NCBI GenBank assembly: GCA_023422555.1
Contig: JAFAGQ010000293.1
Coordinates: forward strand, 1 to 10,707
DNA from: Pseudomonadota bacterium
Lineage (GTDB): Bacteria > Pseudomonadota > Gammaproteobacteria > Burkholderiales > Burkholderiaceae_B
Length of the DNA stretch: 10,707 nt
Direction: 5' to 3'
Position numbers and translations under genes: made by a program. Under the pieces are notes generated by a model. It did not search any database. It was not told the DNA's origin and saw only the letters and a list, made by a program, of their open reading frames with translations. Below are positions 1-6,741 of the stretch, piece after piece. Each line of letters opens with the position of its first letter. Within the stretch, counting starts at the first letter, position 1.

Positions 1-1328
1 TTCATAGCGGATATCCCGCAGACGCCACCATCAATACCGATCACAATGGCCGTCGCATTTCGCCAAACTTTTCGGATGACGACGAAGGCGGAAAATTCAG
101 TCGCACGCTGTCCATGCTGGGCTATCAATTCGAGCATGACTTTACGCCAAACCTGACATTCAAAAACTCCTTCCGCATGACCAGTCTGAAGTCCAAAATG
201 GCGCAGTTCTACGGTTATGGCTGGTATGACGAGAATTCCCTCAACCGCTATTATGCCGGCGGTTATGAAGAGCTCGAGGCCTATCAGTTTGATACGTCCC
301 TGACAGGCGTTTTTCATACAGGCGCTGCATCACATGAAGTGATTGCCGGCTTTGATTATCAGGATCGCAATACCAGCGGCCAATGGGATGCAGGGATGGC
401 CAATCCGCTTGATGCGTTTGATCCCGTCTATGGCAATCCTGGTCTGAATATTTATTACAACGAACCATTTGACCGCAAGCTGGAACAGTTTGGTCTGTAT
501 CTGCAGGACACCGTGCGGTATCGCGGCCTGACCGGTCTCTTCAGCATTCGTCATGATGTGGTAAATCTTGACAATCGTAATCCGCTGCTGGGTACCAAAT
601 CGGGCTATAAAGGCAACAAAACCACTTACCGCGCAGGCCTGAGCTATGCGCTGGGCTACGGCATTTCTCCGTATGCCAGCTACAGCGAATCGTTCAATCC
701 TAACGGCTATACCGATGTGAATGGTCAGGTACTGCCGCCCACCGAAGCACGTCAATACGAAGTGGGTGTGAAATACCAGCCCAGCGAACATGTCATGCTG
801 TCTGCGGCCTACTACGATCTGAAACAGGAGAATGTGGCAGCCCGTGAATCGTCAGCCACGACCTGGTACGTACCCCTGGGTGTGGTGCGCGCGCGTGGTA
901 TCGAACTGGAAGCTAATGCCAACGTCACGGATAATCTGACTGTGACTGCCAGCTACACCATGAATAACATGAAGCTGGAGAAAGGCGACAACGCGGGCAA
1001 CCGTCCGTTCCAGGCGCCCAAACAAATGGCCAGCGTATGGGGCCGCTACGGCTTTAACAATGGACTTGCACTGTCTGCTGGTGTTCGCTACGTTGGTAAA
1101 AGCTGGGCAGACAACGAGAATACCGTTGAAGTTCCTGCCTACACGCTGGTTGACGTGGGCGCCGAGTATGACATGGGTCGCCTGAACTCGAATCTGAAAG
1201 GCTCATCCGTACGTCTGAATGTGAATAATCTCACAAACAAAACTTACGTTGCGTCATGCGCGACAACGAATTACTGCTACTATGGCGAGAAGCGCAATAT
1301 TATGGCGACCTTCAGCTATAAATGGTAA
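1..1328 (+). CDS. TonB-dependent siderophore receptor, C-terminal part (5' end outside window)
   Basis: Outer-membrane beta-barrel that imports a ferric siderophore using TonB energy. The frame is open from base 3 without a start codon, so the gene begins upstream. About 441 residues are visible, roughly the last 60% of a usual 700-residue receptor; the signal peptide, TonB box and plug are missing. What is seen is barrel: alternating aromatic and polar strands, the stretch GISPYASYSESFNPN, the near-terminal VNNLTNKTYVASC, and a final FSYKW ending in an aromatic residue, as needed for outer-membrane assembly. Two cysteines close to the end (ASC and YCYYGEKRN) match the disulfide arrangement of the ferrichrome/ferrioxamine (FhuA/FoxA-like) group. 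With fhuF directly behind it, a hydroxamate siderophore is the likely substrate, but this is inference. The ATG at 114 is internal, not the start. Confidence 0.93.
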   Translation, partial: HSGYPADATINTDHNGRRISPNFSDDDEGGKFSRTLSMLGYQFEHDFTPNLTFKNSFRMTSLKSKMAQFYGYGWYDENSLNRYYAGGYEELEAYQFDTSLTGVFHTGAASHEVIAGFDYQDRNTSGQWDAGMANPLDAFDPVYGNPGLNIYYNEPFDRKLEQFGLYLQDTVRYRGLTGLFSIRHDVVNLDNRNPLLGTKSGYKGNKTTYRAGLSYALGYGISPYASYSESFNPNGYTDVNGQVLPPTEARQYEVGVKYQPSEHVMLSAAYYDLKQENVAARESSATTWYVPLGVVRARGIELEANANVTDNLTVTASYTMNNMKLEKGDNAGNRPFQAPKQMASVWGRYGFNNGLALSAGVRYVGKSWADNENTVEVPAYTLVDVGAEYDMGRLNSNLKGSSVRLNVNNLTNKTYVASCATTNYCYYGEKRNIMATFSYKW

Positions 1329-2182
1329 TTCAGCAAGATATTTCTCTCTTCGAACAGATGCAACAGGCGCTCCGGCGCCTGTTGCCTGTTTCAACGGTTC
1401 CTTTTCAGTCTCCTGCCGCCCAGACCTTCGGGCAGGTTCGACCAGATGCATTACGTCTGTTATATGACGATGTGGTCAGACTGCATCCCGAAGCCGGCCG
1501 TCACTACTGGAACGCCCACACCTGGCGTACCAGCATGTGGGTGCCCGTCTACTGTACGATTCTTGCCTTTGAACATTTTCACTGCATGGTCGATGCCCGA
1601 CGGATGCAGGTTTTGTATGCCGAGGGGCTCGCTAAAGAGATATTTGTTCCTGCCGAAGCGATCTCGCAAGGCATTTCAGATGAAAAAGTGCCGGCCAGGG
1701 CGTTGTCAGAAGCGCTGGATAACATTCGTGCGGCCTTAAGCTGCATTACACCCGTCCCGCCAAAGCTCGCCGGCAGACATACGGCCGATAGCATTCTCGC
1801 CGCGTTGCTGCTGTATTATCACGACTTGCCTGAGTATGACAATCAGCATATCCGCCAGCGAGGCGAATGCTGGCTCAGCGCCATGGGCCTGTCTGCGGAA
1901 AGTGGTTATCTGGATATTGATATGAGCAGCTACGGCCTGCCTGACCGGATTGCATTGAACCGTCGCGTGTGCTGCCAGTATTTCCGCTGCGCCAACGCGG
2001 TCCTGTGCAGCAACTGCCCCAAAATTCCAATGGAACAGCGCCTGCCGTTACTGGCTCAGGGATGGGCAGAACATGATAAGGCACATGCTGATGCTGATGC
2101 TGATGCACAGGCACAGGCACAGGCACGGACACATGATAAAACGAACACTGACGCCGACGCGCACGCAGAGGAAAAAGCCTGA
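1322..2182 (+). CDS. fhuF: FhuF-like siderophore-iron reductase (2Fe-2S)
   Basis: Cytoplasmic iron-sulfur protein that reduces ferric siderophores, mainly hydroxamates, so that iron is released. The 286-residue product carries the diagnostic C-terminal motif C-C-x10-C-x2-C at C217, C218, C229 and C232, the 2Fe-2S ligands of the FhuF family. E. coli FhuF is about 262 residues; the excess here is a tail (about residues 251-286) of Ala, Asp, Gln and His made of hexanucleotide repeats. The ATG overlaps the receptor's stop codon (ATGGTAA) and no good Shine-Dalgarno sequence precedes it, so translation is probably coupled to the receptor. A second ATG at 1358 is possible. A perfect hairpin covers codons 14-21. 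The stop codon is 6 bases from that of the converging recQ. Assignment rests on the cysteine motif and the receptor neighbour. Confidence 0.88.
   Translation: MVIQQDISLFEQMQQALRRLLPVSTVPFQSPAAQTFGQVRPDALRLLYDDVVRLHPEAGRHYWNAHTWRTSMWVPVYCTILAFEHFHCMVDARRMQVLYAEGLAKEIFVPAEAISQGISDEKVPARALSEALDNIRAALSCITPVPPKLAGRHTADSILAALLLYYHDLPEYDNQHIRQRGECWLSAMGLSAESGYLDIDMSSYGLPDRIALNRRVCCQYFRCANAVLCSNCPKIPMEQRLPLLAQGWAEHDKAHADADADAQAQAQARTHDKTNTDADAHAEEKA
1361..1384 (+). promoter_or_regulatory. Perfect 10-bp hairpin at the start of fhuF
   Basis: The arms CAACAGGCGC (1361-1370) and GCGCCTGTTG (1375-1384) are exact reverse complements around a TCCG loop. The hairpin begins 33 bases after the receptor stop codon, inside the first codons of fhuF, and is followed by a T-rich but interrupted stretch. 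It could act as a leaky terminator or attenuator between receptor and reductase, or protect the receptor mRNA 3' end. The structure is seen; the role is inferred. Confidence 0.5.
2087..2122 (+). repeat. Two adjacent hexanucleotide repeat tracts in the fhuF 3' end
   Basis: Three tandem copies of GCTGAT (2087-2104) run straight into three tandem copies of GCACAG (2105-2122), encoding alternating Ala-Asp then Ala-Gln. The 9-base direct repeat ACATGATAA occurs on both sides, at 2071-2079 and 2131-2139, exactly 60 bases apart, so the encoded HDK appears twice. Six-base units keep the frame, so slippage would change tail length and not switch the gene off. Confidence 0.85.
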
Positions 2183-2190
2183 TCGGCCTT
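2172..2190 (-). terminator. Possible intrinsic terminator of recQ, inside the fhuF 3' end
   Basis: Read on the minus strand just after the recQ stop codon, AAGGCC and GGCTTT can pair (one G-U wobble) around a GATCA loop and run into a short T tract. The stem is short and part of the T tract is used in pairing, so this is a weak candidate. It lies within the last codons of fhuF because the two genes are only 6 bases apart. Confidence 0.35.
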
Positions 2191-4093
2191 AGTGATCCAG
2201 CCCGTCAAGAAAAGACAGAATGGCACTGCCATAGGTATCCAGCTTGTGCTGACCCACACCATTGACCATCGACAGATCACCCAGCGTTGATGGTTCAAGC
2301 TCTGCAATCTCTGCCAGCGTATCATCCTTGAAAATCACATAGGCCGGCACGCCATGTTCTTTGGCAATCTCGCGCCGCCACTGCCGCAGGCTTTCAAAAC
2401 GCCGCTGGGCGGGTGCTGACAGATGACGGGTTTCGCGCTTGCCTTTGGGCATGATGTTGCGCGAACGCGCGGCGGCACGGGCTGACTCCTTGCGCATCAT
2501 CAGGACTTCTTCCCCTTTGAGCACAGCCCGGCTTTTTTCGGTAAGCGCCAGCGTCCCATAGCCTTCACCATCCACGGTCACTACATTCGCGGCCAGCAGC
2601 TGCCGCAATACACTGCGCCAGCCCTGATCGGAAATATCCTGACCAACACCGAAGACCGAAAGCGTGTCATGCGAATGCTGCACCACTTTTTCCGTGCGTT
2701 TTCCTCGCAGAATATCAATCAGATGTCCCGCGCCATAACGCTGATCGCGTTCGCGATGCAGACGGTAAATAGCAGACAATATTTTCTGGGCGGCCACAGT
2801 ACCATCCCAGGTTTGCGGTGGCGTCAGGCATACATCGCAATTGCCACAGGGTCCGGACTCCTGGCCAAAATAGGCCAGCAGCCGGGTGCGGCGACATTGC
2901 ACGGTTTCACACAGGGCAAGCATGGCATCAAGCTGCGCACTGGAGCGGCGCTTGAAAAACTCGTCGCCCGCAGAATCATCGATCATTTTGCGCTGTTGCA
3001 CCACATCCTGCAGCCCGTATGCCATCCACGCTGTCGCCGGCAGCCCGTCGCGTCCGGCCCTGCCGGTTTCCTGATAATAGCCTTCCACCGATTTGGGCAG
3101 ATCTATATGCGCCACAAAGCGCACATCTGGTTTGTTGATGCCCATGCCAAATGCAATAGTCGCTACCATGACCACCCCGTCGTCCCGCAAAAAGCGAGCC
3201 TGACGCTGCGCACGCAACTCTGCAGGCAGTCCGGCGTGATAAGCCATTGCGTCAATCCCCTCACGGCAAAGGAACTCGGCAGTGTCTTCTGTTTTATTAC
3301 GCGACAGGCAATACACGATGCCCGAATCGCCCGCATGCTCTTCGCGAATAAAGCTCAGCAGCTGGCGACGCACATCGTTTTTTTCGACAATGACATAACG
3401 GATATTGGGCCGATCAAATCCGGCAACAAAATGCCTGGCCTGGGTCAGCCCCAGACGCTGGGCAATTTCGTCGCGCGTTTGCGGCGTGGCCGTGGCAGTG
3501 AGCGCGATCCGCGGCACATCGGGCCACTGCTCATGCAGGCGCGACAGACCCAGGTATTCAGGACGAAAATCATGTCCCCACTGCGAAACGCAATGGGCCT
3601 CATCAATGGCAAAAAGCGCAATACGTCCCCTTTCCAGCAGACGCATGCAGCGGTCGGTCAGAAGGCGCTCGGGCGCGACATACAGAAAATCCAGTTCTCC
3701 GCGAATAAACGCGTTTTCAACTTCACGAATATCTTCCCATTCCTGAGTCGAATTCAGAAATGCCGCGCTCACCCCGAGTTCGCGCAATGCATCCACCTGA
3801 TCCTGCATCAGCGCGATCAGCGGAGACACAACAATAGCCGTGCCAGGACGAACCAGTGCAGGCACCTGGTAGCATAGTGATTTGCCAGCCCCCGTCGGCA
3901 TCAGGACCAGTGCATCATTGCCCGCAATGAGATGCTCAACGATAGCCTGCTGCTCGCCACGAAAGGATTCGTAACCAAAAACGCGTTTCAGGACAGACAG
4001 CGGGGAGGAGGAATCAGACACTGGAAATCGGGGACTAATAGTAAAGCCGGTAATTAACTGACAAGGTTTATGCCGCAACAATACCGGGAGCAT
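2189..4093 (-). CDS. recQ: ATP-dependent DNA helicase RecQ
   Basis: A 3'-5' DNA helicase of recombination and replication-fork repair. Numbering from the ATG at 4093 (634 residues): Walker A MPTGAGKS at 65-72, DEAH box at 164-167 followed by the aromatic-rich loop SQWGHDFRP, LTATATP at 198-204, and motif VI QETGRAGRDG at 341-350. Four zinc ligands (C400, C416, C419, C422) and the winged-helix region follow, then a single HRDC domain from about residue 558 to the end. All domains are present and intact; E. coli RecQ is about 609 residues. The start is uncertain: a GTG at 4021 would remove 24 residues not expected in the family and begin at VSDSSSPLS, close to the usual distance before the conserved FGY. 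Neither start has a clear Shine-Dalgarno sequence. It is transcribed divergently from the exported-protein gene and stands alone, without operon partners. Confidence 0.97.
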   Translation of the reverse strand: MLPVLLRHKPCQLITGFTISPRFPVSDSSSPLSVLKRVFGYESFRGEQQAIVEHLIAGNDALVLMPTGAGKSLCYQVPALVRPGTAIVVSPLIALMQDQVDALRELGVSAAFLNSTQEWEDIREVENAFIRGELDFLYVAPERLLTDRCMRLLERGRIALFAIDEAHCVSQWGHDFRPEYLGLSRLHEQWPDVPRIALTATATPQTRDEIAQRLGLTQARHFVAGFDRPNIRYVIVEKNDVRRQLLSFIREEHAGDSGIVYCLSRNKTEDTAEFLCREGIDAMAYHAGLPAELRAQRQARFLRDDGVVMVATIAFGMGINKPDVRFVAHIDLPKSVEGYYQETGRAGRDGLPATAWMAYGLQDVVQQRKMIDDSAGDEFFKRRSSAQLDAMLALCETVQCRRTRLLAYFGQESGPCGNCDVCLTPPQTWDGTVAAQKILSAIYRLHRERDQRYGAGHLIDILRGKRTEKVVQHSHDTLSVFGVGQDISDQGWRSVLRQLLAANVVTVDGEGYGTLALTEKSRAVLKGEEVLMMRKESARAAARSRNIMPKGKRETRHLSAPAQRRFESLRQWRREIAKEHGVPAYVIFKDDTLAEIAELEPSTLGDLSMVNGVGQHKLDTYGSAILSFLDGLDH

Positions 4094-4116
4094 CGTCAGG
4101 CGCAGGGAGAAAAACC

Positions 4117-4124
4117 ATTATAAT
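4117..4124. promoter_or_regulatory. Shared divergent -10 element between recQ and the exported-protein gene
   Basis: The self-complementary octamer ATTATAAT gives a perfect TATAAT on both strands: 4119-4124 rightward and 4117-4122 leftward. Rightward it would start transcription near 4131, before the ribosome site ACGGAGAG (4137-4144) and the ATG at 4151. Leftward it would start near 4110, before the recQ ATG at 4093. I find no convincing -35 hexamer on either side. The whole intergenic gap is only 57 bases, so both promoters must lie here or inside the genes. Confidence 0.5.
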
Positions 4125-4150
4125 CCCTATATCGTTACGGAGAGTTCGAT

Positions 4151-4588
4151 ATGAAAATCAAAACCATGCTGGCAGGTGTGACCGGCTGTCTTCTTGCCTT
4201 TTCCGCGCAGTCTGCGCTGGCGAAAATTCCAGTCTACGTCTTTGGCAATACGCCAAATGATCCTATCGGAACCTATATCACTGCCCAGATCCGCAACCAG
4301 ATTTCCAACTCACCCACGCTCATGCTGGTCAATGATATGAATCAGGCCGTAGCACGCGTCAACCTGCAGGGTGCCGATCCTACGCGGGAAGGCCGATTCA
4401 CCGCACTGGCAGAGAACATTGATATCGTCAATGCAGCCTCGCCGATCAATCCCTGGCTCAATATCCAGCAGCATATTCGTATCTGCCTGTCTGAATCCAG
4501 CGGCAACTGCGCCACCACTATCGTCAATGATCTGACAACGGTGGCACAACAGTACGGACCTGCCCTGCAACAGAAACTGGGTCGATAA
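4151..4588 (+). CDS. Small exported protein of unknown function
   Basis: I do not recognise this 145-residue protein. It starts with a clear Sec signal peptide: KIK, a hydrophobic core, and SALA before KIPVYV, giving predicted cleavage after residue 24 and a mature periplasmic protein of about 121 residues. VTGC at residues 10-13 resembles a lipobox, but the hydrophobic stretch before it is too short, so ordinary cleavage is more likely. The mature part looks like a small alpha/beta domain: a strand (IPVYVFGN), then NDPIGTYITAQIRNQISNSPTLMLV, which reads as a helix followed by a strand. Two cysteines (C112, C120) near the end could form a disulfide in the periplasm. A good ribosome site, ACGGAGAG, lies 7 bases before the ATG. 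thiO follows after 21 bases with no terminator between, so this gene probably heads the thiamine transcript, though a role in thiamine synthesis cannot be claimed. Confidence 0.85.
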   Translation: MKIKTMLAGVTGCLLAFSAQSALAKIPVYVFGNTPNDPIGTYITAQIRNQISNSPTLMLVNDMNQAVARVNLQGADPTREGRFTALAENIDIVNAASPINPWLNIQQHIRICLSESSGNCATTIVNDLTTVAQQYGPALQQKLGR

Positions 4589-4609
4589 GCTGTCACATCA
4601 CGTATCAAC

Positions 4610-5683
4610 ATGAATATAGGAATTGCCGGCGCCGGGCTGCTGGGGCGCTTACTCGCAGTCGTTCTTTCCCGTCAAGGTCACCAGGTTACCGTCTTTGATG
4701 CAGCGGCGTCGGTGCAGACGCGCGCGGCTGCCGGATGGACAGCCGCAGGTATGCTCAGTCCCATTGCAGAACTGGAAAGCGGCGATGCCGAGGTCTTCGA
4801 TATGGGTCTTCGATCCATCGAGCTCTGGTCCGCGCTGGTTCCGCAGTTAAGCCAGCCGGTTGAGTTTCATGTGCGCGGCAGTTTGCTGGTCGCACACCGC
4901 GGAGATGAAGGTGCGGCCGCCAGACTGGTTTCCCTGCTTGACGCCAAGGCTCCCGCACACGCCAGGCCGCAACCCCTGTCGCGCGAGCAACTGCAGACGC
5001 TGGAGCCCTCCATTCAGGGACCCGGTCATGCCTGGATGCTGGAGGGTGAAGGCCAGATCCACACCGTGCAGGCCATGCAGGCACTGGCCGAATCGGCCAA
5101 CGGCGCGATCTGGCATTGGGGCACGCCTGTTATTTCACTGAAACCCGGGCAGCTGCAGACAGCAGACGGTGTTCATCAATTTGACTGGGTTTTTGATGTT
5201 CGCGGCACCGGTGCCCGAGAGCGTCCGCACGCAAACAGTCATCAGCTGAACTGCCGCAATGTGCGCGGGGTACGCGGAGAAATTTTCTGGCTGCAATCCA
5301 GTGGGCTGTCGTTAAGCCGTCCCGTGCGCCTTCTGCATCCCCGTTATCGCGTGTATATCGTTCCGCGAACGCCGGATACGGTCGTCGTTGGCGCAAGCGA
5401 AATCGAAAGCGAAGATCGCTCACCCGTCTCACTGCGCAGTACTGTGGAACTGCTGACAGCAGCGCACAGCGTTCTGCCCGAACTGGCCGAGGCACGCATT
5501 ATTCACACCGAGGTCAATCTGCGCCCCGCCCTGCTGGATAATCTTCCGCGCATCGAAAATGAAACAGGACTGACCAGGATTAACGGATTGTTCCGGCATG
5601 GCTGGCTGATTGCGCCCGCCATCGTGGAAAAGGCCCTACAATCAATATTTGAGCCCGATTTCAGTCTGATCAAAGCGGCATGA
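4610..5683 (+). CDS. thiO: Glycine oxidase ThiO (FAD-dependent)
   Basis: Oxidises glycine with oxygen to iminoacetate (dehydroglycine), the C-N donor for the thiazole ring of thiamine. The 357-residue protein begins with an FAD-binding Rossmann fold, with the GxGxxG motif at G7, G9 and G12 and D30 at the end of the second strand. This is followed by AAAGWTAAGMLSP, typical of the DAAO/ThiO family. The C-terminal part has NLRPALLDNLPRIE and GLFRHGWLIAPAIVEKAL, the usual closing FAD-contact region. Length is close to other ThiO proteins. Assignment is secured by the neighbours: its TGA overlaps the thiS start (ATGA), and thiG follows. The start lacks a visible Shine-Dalgarno sequence but places the Rossmann motif correctly, and the upstream gap is only 21 bases, too short for a thiamine riboswitch. 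Confidence 0.93.
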   Translation: MNIGIAGAGLLGRLLAVVLSRQGHQVTVFDAAASVQTRAAAGWTAAGMLSPIAELESGDAEVFDMGLRSIELWSALVPQLSQPVEFHVRGSLLVAHRGDEGAAARLVSLLDAKAPAHARPQPLSREQLQTLEPSIQGPGHAWMLEGEGQIHTVQAMQALAESANGAIWHWGTPVISLKPGQLQTADGVHQFDWVFDVRGTGARERPHANSHQLNCRNVRGVRGEIFWLQSSGLSLSRPVRLLHPRYRVYIVPRTPDTVVVGASEIESEDRSPVSLRSTVELLTAAHSVLPELAEARIIHTEVNLRPALLDNLPRIENETGLTRINGLFRHGWLIAPAIVEKALQSIFEPDFSLIKAA

Positions 5684-5907
5684 GTACTTTACATATCATC
5701 GTCAACGGCAACCCGCAGAACGTCCCGGAAGGCAGCACGCTGGCAGATCTGGTTGCGCAACTGCAGACCGAAGCCGGTCAGGACCAGGATCCGGGTGCAC
5801 TGGCCACGGCCGTCAATGAAGTGTTTATTCCCCGTCTGAAACGTGAAGGCACCCTCCTGTCCGAGGGAGATCAGGTGTTCACTTTCAGTCCCATTACCGG
5901 CGGCTGA
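5680..5907 (+). CDS. thiS: Sulfur carrier protein ThiS
   Basis: Ubiquitin-like carrier of the thiazole sulfur; its C-terminal glycine is adenylated by ThiF and converted to a thiocarboxylate used by ThiG. The 75-residue product ends in the required Gly-Gly (SPITGG), and starts with a beta strand (LHIIVNGNPQNVPEG) followed by STLADLVAQL, as in the family. ALATAVNEVFIPR matches the conserved VAVN.E.VPR stretch. It is slightly longer than the usual 65-70 residues because of a loop (TEAGQDQDPG). The start overlaps the end of thiO in an ATGA, implying translational coupling. No thiF is present in the window. Confidence 0.96.
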   Translation: MSTLHIIVNGNPQNVPEGSTLADLVAQLQTEAGQDQDPGALATAVNEVFIPRLKREGTLLSEGDQVFTFSPITGG

Positions 5908-5926
5908 TGCCGCCAGCAGCAAAACC

Positions 5927-6727
5927 ATGAAACCATTTGCCATTGCCGATACCTTGCTGGAAAGCCGTTTTTTTCTTGGCACAGCGGGTTACCCGTCTCC
6001 CAAGGTTCTGCAGGATGCCATCGCCGCTTCCGGTGCCGCAGTGGTTACCGTGGGCCTGAAGCGACAGCTCGCGCCGTCTGCCTCCGGCGGAGCCGGCGCG
6101 CCGCTGGATAATTCTTTTTTCCAGATGCTCAAGGATTCGGGACTGCATTTGCTGCCGAACACCGCCGGCTGCAAAACTGGTCGCGAAGCCATCACCCTGG
6201 CGCAAATGGCACGCGAAGTCTTCGGCACCCACTGGATCAAGCTGGAAGTGATTGGCGATGACTACACCTTGCAGCCAGACCCGATAGAACTGATTCGTGC
6301 CAGTGAAGAATTGGTAAAGGATGGCTTCGAAGTCTTCCCTTATTGCACCGACGATCTGGTCACCTGCCGACGTCTTCTGGACGCTGGTTGCAGACTGCTG
6401 ATGCCCTGGGGAGCTCCTATCGGCTCAGGACAGGGACTGACTAATCCTCATGCGCTGCGCACGTTACGCGCCAGATTGCCAGATGTCCCGCTGATCGTGG
6501 ATGCCGGTATTGGCTCGCCCATGGATGCCGTGCAGGCCATGCAGATGGGCTATGACGCCGTGCTGCTCAACTCGGCTGTGTCTCAGGCGCACGATCCGGT
6601 GAAAATGGCCGGCGCGTTCAAACTGGCCATTGAAGCAGGTCGCATGGGATTCGAAGCCGGCATCATGGCGCGGCAGGATATGGCGGTTCCCTCAACGCAA
6701 GTTACTGGCAGACCCTTTCTGCTGTAG
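5927..6727 (+). CDS. thiG: Thiazole synthase ThiG
   Basis: Condenses 1-deoxy-D-xylulose 5-phosphate, iminoacetate from ThiO and sulfur from ThiS thiocarboxylate into the thiazole phosphate of thiamine. From the chosen ATG the protein is 266 residues, a TIM-barrel of normal family length. It begins IADTLLESRFFLGTAGYPSP. The Schiff-base lysine is K105 in WIKLEVIGDD, followed by TLQPDPIELI. The phosphate-binding parts MPWGAPIGSGQGL and VDAGIGSPMDA are intact, as is VLLNSAV. The frame is open back to 5843, inside thiS, but the conserved N-terminus begins at the ATG at 5927, 19 bases after the thiS stop. The stop is 7 bases from that of the converging azlD. No thiE follows, although thiE is often next to thiG in related bacteria. 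Confidence 0.97.
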   Translation: MKPFAIADTLLESRFFLGTAGYPSPKVLQDAIAASGAAVVTVGLKRQLAPSASGGAGAPLDNSFFQMLKDSGLHLLPNTAGCKTGREAITLAQMAREVFGTHWIKLEVIGDDYTLQPDPIELIRASEELVKDGFEVFPYCTDDLVTCRRLLDAGCRLLMPWGAPIGSGQGLTNPHALRTLRARLPDVPLIVDAGIGSPMDAVQAMQMGYDAVLLNSAVSQAHDPVKMAGAFKLAIEAGRMGFEAGIMARQDMAVPSTQVTGRPFLL

Positions 6728-6741
6728 ATTGCTTCTACAGC
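6721..6741. terminator. 8-bp hairpin over the converging thiG and azlD stop codons
   Basis: GCTGTAGA (6721-6728) and TCTACAGC (6734-6741) are exact reverse complements around a 5-base loop. Each arm holds one gene's TAG stop codon. No T tract follows on either strand, so it is not a classic intrinsic terminator. It may limit read-through or protect the ends of both mRNAs. It could also simply result from both genes ending in Leu codons plus TAG. Confidence 0.35.

Noticed and set aside
2669..3877. A 402-codon open frame on the plus strand
   Set aside because: It lies wholly opposite recQ, whose helicase motifs are complete; the translated product has no family look and is an antisense shadow.
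4160..4192. Lipoprotein signal (VTGC) in the exported protein
   Set aside because: The cysteine is at residue 13 with too short a hydrophobic stretch before it; the SALA cleavage site fits better.
5843..5926. Upstream start for thiG inside thiS
   Set aside because: The extra 28 residues are a frame shadow of the thiS end, and the conserved ThiG N-terminus begins at 5927.
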